A DNA stretch of 5,265 bases from AP-15 sp035252905 (lineage in GTDB: Bacteria; Pseudomonadota; Alphaproteobacteria; ATCC43930; CGMCC-115725), in NCBI GenBank assembly GCA_035252905.1, contig DATFCQ010000294.1:1-5265 (forward strand). Direction: 5' to 3'. Of this stretch, positions 4,859-5,265 are shown in pieces (the stretch's first letter is position 1; every line of letters starts with the position of its first letter). The notes beneath the pieces were generated by a model. That model made no database searches. It saw nothing but the letters and a program-made list of their open reading frames with translations, and was not told where the DNA came from. Made by a program: the position numbers and the translations under genes.

Positions 4859-4886
4859 AAAAGCCCCGCCGGCGAGGGCGGGGCTT
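4859..4886 (-). terminator. GC-rich terminator hairpin, copy 2
   Basis: A perfect 10-bp stem AAGCCCCGCC / GGCGGGGCTT with a 6-base loop is followed on the minus strand by TTTTCG. It shares 24 identical bases with the hairpin at 3887-3910 and its left half with the truncated one at 4685-4702. It would end leftward transcripts coming from 4887-5080. Confidence 0.7.
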
Positions 4887-4904
4887 GGGGGATGTGCTGT
4901 CCGT

Positions 4905-5045
4905 TCAATCAGGACGGCTGCTTGTGGTTCGCGAAAATTCCCTTATAGCCCCTGATGCCCGTATCGGAGCCATTCCGGCCTCGGCAATAGCCCCAACTGC
5001 GCGTGTAAGAGCCTCTACCCGTTCGGGAGAGGTATTTTTTCTGCC
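4905..5045 (-). other. Possible small ORF ahead of a terminator
   Basis: One minus-strand frame, open for 46 codons, reads SPERVEALTRAVGAIAEAGM and then APIRASGAIREF before its TGA, 19 bases before the terminator at 4886. The composition suggests alpha-helix and the position fits a real gene. There is no standard start at the head; the frame begins after a TGA and a run of six A, where one base more would join it to an upstream frame. The inner ATG at 4973 (22 codons) has GAGG five bases upstream. A plus-strand terminator lies within it, which argues against coding. Confidence 0.25.
5012..5040 (+). terminator. Rho-independent terminator, plus strand
   Basis: CCTCT-A-CCC-GTTC-GGG-AGAGG (8 paired bases, one bulged A, tetraloop) is followed by TATTTTTT. 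It is the only terminator that faces right, and would end a plus-strand transcript coming from the 4850-5010 region; no plus-strand gene there has a good ribosome binding site. Confidence 0.65.
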
Positions 5046-5102
5046 TCAGCGCAGGTCAGCAGTACCTCTATATGTCCTAGGGCCTGTTATGGCTTGAAGT
5101 CT

Positions 5103-5121
5103 ATGCCCATATTCTGGGCAT
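5103..5121 (+). promoter_or_regulatory. Hairpin over the transposase start codon
   Basis: ATGCCCA-TATTC-TGGGCAT is a perfect 7-bp inverted repeat whose right arm contains the first two bases of the transposase ATG. No clear Shine-Dalgarno is present. In mRNA read through from outside the IS, the start would be paired and poorly translated, a known way for IS elements to keep transposase low; here it is inferred. Confidence 0.45.
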
Positions 5122-5265
5122 GACAGAGGAACATGGATACCAGGTTTTCACGGATGCGGCTTGGGCGGTTTGGGAACCGCTGATCGAGGAGGTCAGACCG
5201 CACGGCAAGACACCGCCGGAGGATCTGCGGCGGACGATCTCGGCGATCTTCTGGCGCCATCAGAA
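5120..5265 (+). CDS. IS5-family (IS427 subgroup) transposase, N-terminal part
   Basis: The open frame starts MTEEHGYQVFTDAAWAVWEP and continues LIEEVRPHGKTPPEDLRRTI and SAIFWRHQ to the window edge. This is the DUF4096-type N-terminal region of IS5-family DDE transposases of the IS427 group: the D-AW---EPL start, a K-PP--LR-T motif and a WRH run that normally leads into NGAKWR. The 48 codons seen hold no catalytic residue. The start ATG is chosen because an earlier ATG at 5103 is closed by a TGA after six codons. The gene points out of the window and away from the other genes. Confidence 0.87.
   Translation, partial: MTEEHGYQVFTDAAWAVWEPLIEEVRPHGKTPPEDLRRTISAIFWRHQ

Larger units (their letters stand above)
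5080..5265 (+). mobile_element. IS5-family (IS427-like) insertion sequence, left end (partial)
   Basis: The likely element start is GGGCCTGTTATGG at 5080, directly after a TA within CCTAG, the kind of target used by this subgroup. The transposase starts 40 bases further, a normal leader length. The inverted repeat cannot be confirmed because the right end is outside the window. Confidence 0.6.

Noticed and set aside
4885..5097. Plus-strand ORF of 70 codons next to the IS5-type element
   Set aside because: It reads through the plus-strand terminator at 5012-5040 and into the IS end, and its start lacks a real ribosome binding site spacing.
1..5265. CRISPR array, tRNA, integrase attachment site, replication iterons with a rep gene
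   Set aside because: No evenly spaced repeat-spacer pattern, no tRNA-like fold, no integrase or replicase sequence seen. The TGATAT repeats are too few and are placed around parA, not beside a rep gene.

Overview
The window looks like a piece of accessory plasmid or genomic-island backbone from a GC-rich proteobacterium, most probably an alphaproteobacterium. This is an inference from the GC-rich codon use, the type of ParA plus ribbon-helix-helix partition pair, and the two kinds of insertion sequence. No rRNA, tRNA, replicase or CRISPR array is visible, so host and replicon type stay open.

Left part (1-2103). The window opens inside an IS630-family transposase (end at 129). This IS has cut the 3' side of an amidase gene whose 5' side was already lost, so only its middle survives (about 143-487, minus strand). 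The amidase remnant starts in an ATGA overlap with the stop codon of an intact 539-residue MFS exporter (484-2103, minus).

Centre (2327-3680, minus). A three-gene partition-type operon reads leftwards: a ParA-family ATPase, a small ribbon-helix-helix DNA-binding protein starting in an ATGA overlap, and an unrecognised 140-residue protein with a good ribosome binding site. ParA is broken: start codon, Walker A motif and the rest of the protein lie in three different frames. Short TGATAT-type repeats sit on both sides of parA and are likely operator or centromere sites.

Right part (3681-5080). This 1.4 kb holds no long gene, yet it is dense with structure. At least five terminator hairpins face the minus strand, three of them copies of one GC-rich element. 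Between them I find a compact unit that needs no long ORF: a promoter with a perfect TGTGA-N6-TCACA site near -42, two overlapping tiny genes of 32 and 41 codons with strong Shine-Dalgarno sequences, the second a clear one-helix membrane protein, and a terminator right after the stop. A second compact unit is a candidate RNA of about 110 nt (4797 to 4684, minus) with its own promoter, two inverted-repeat operator candidates and a terminator; it resembles phage C4/CI-type antisense RNAs, an identification from memory. An 18-bp element (GTCTCA-N3-TCTGAGATA) occurs there and again 995 bp away upstream of parA, suggesting one regulator for both places.

Right edge (5080-5265). The 5' end of an IS5-family (IS427-like) element begins, with a hairpin over the transposase start codon. 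Overall: a decaying segment framed by two unrelated insertion sequences, with a partition operon and a small-peptide and small-RNA control region that ordinary gene calling would miss.
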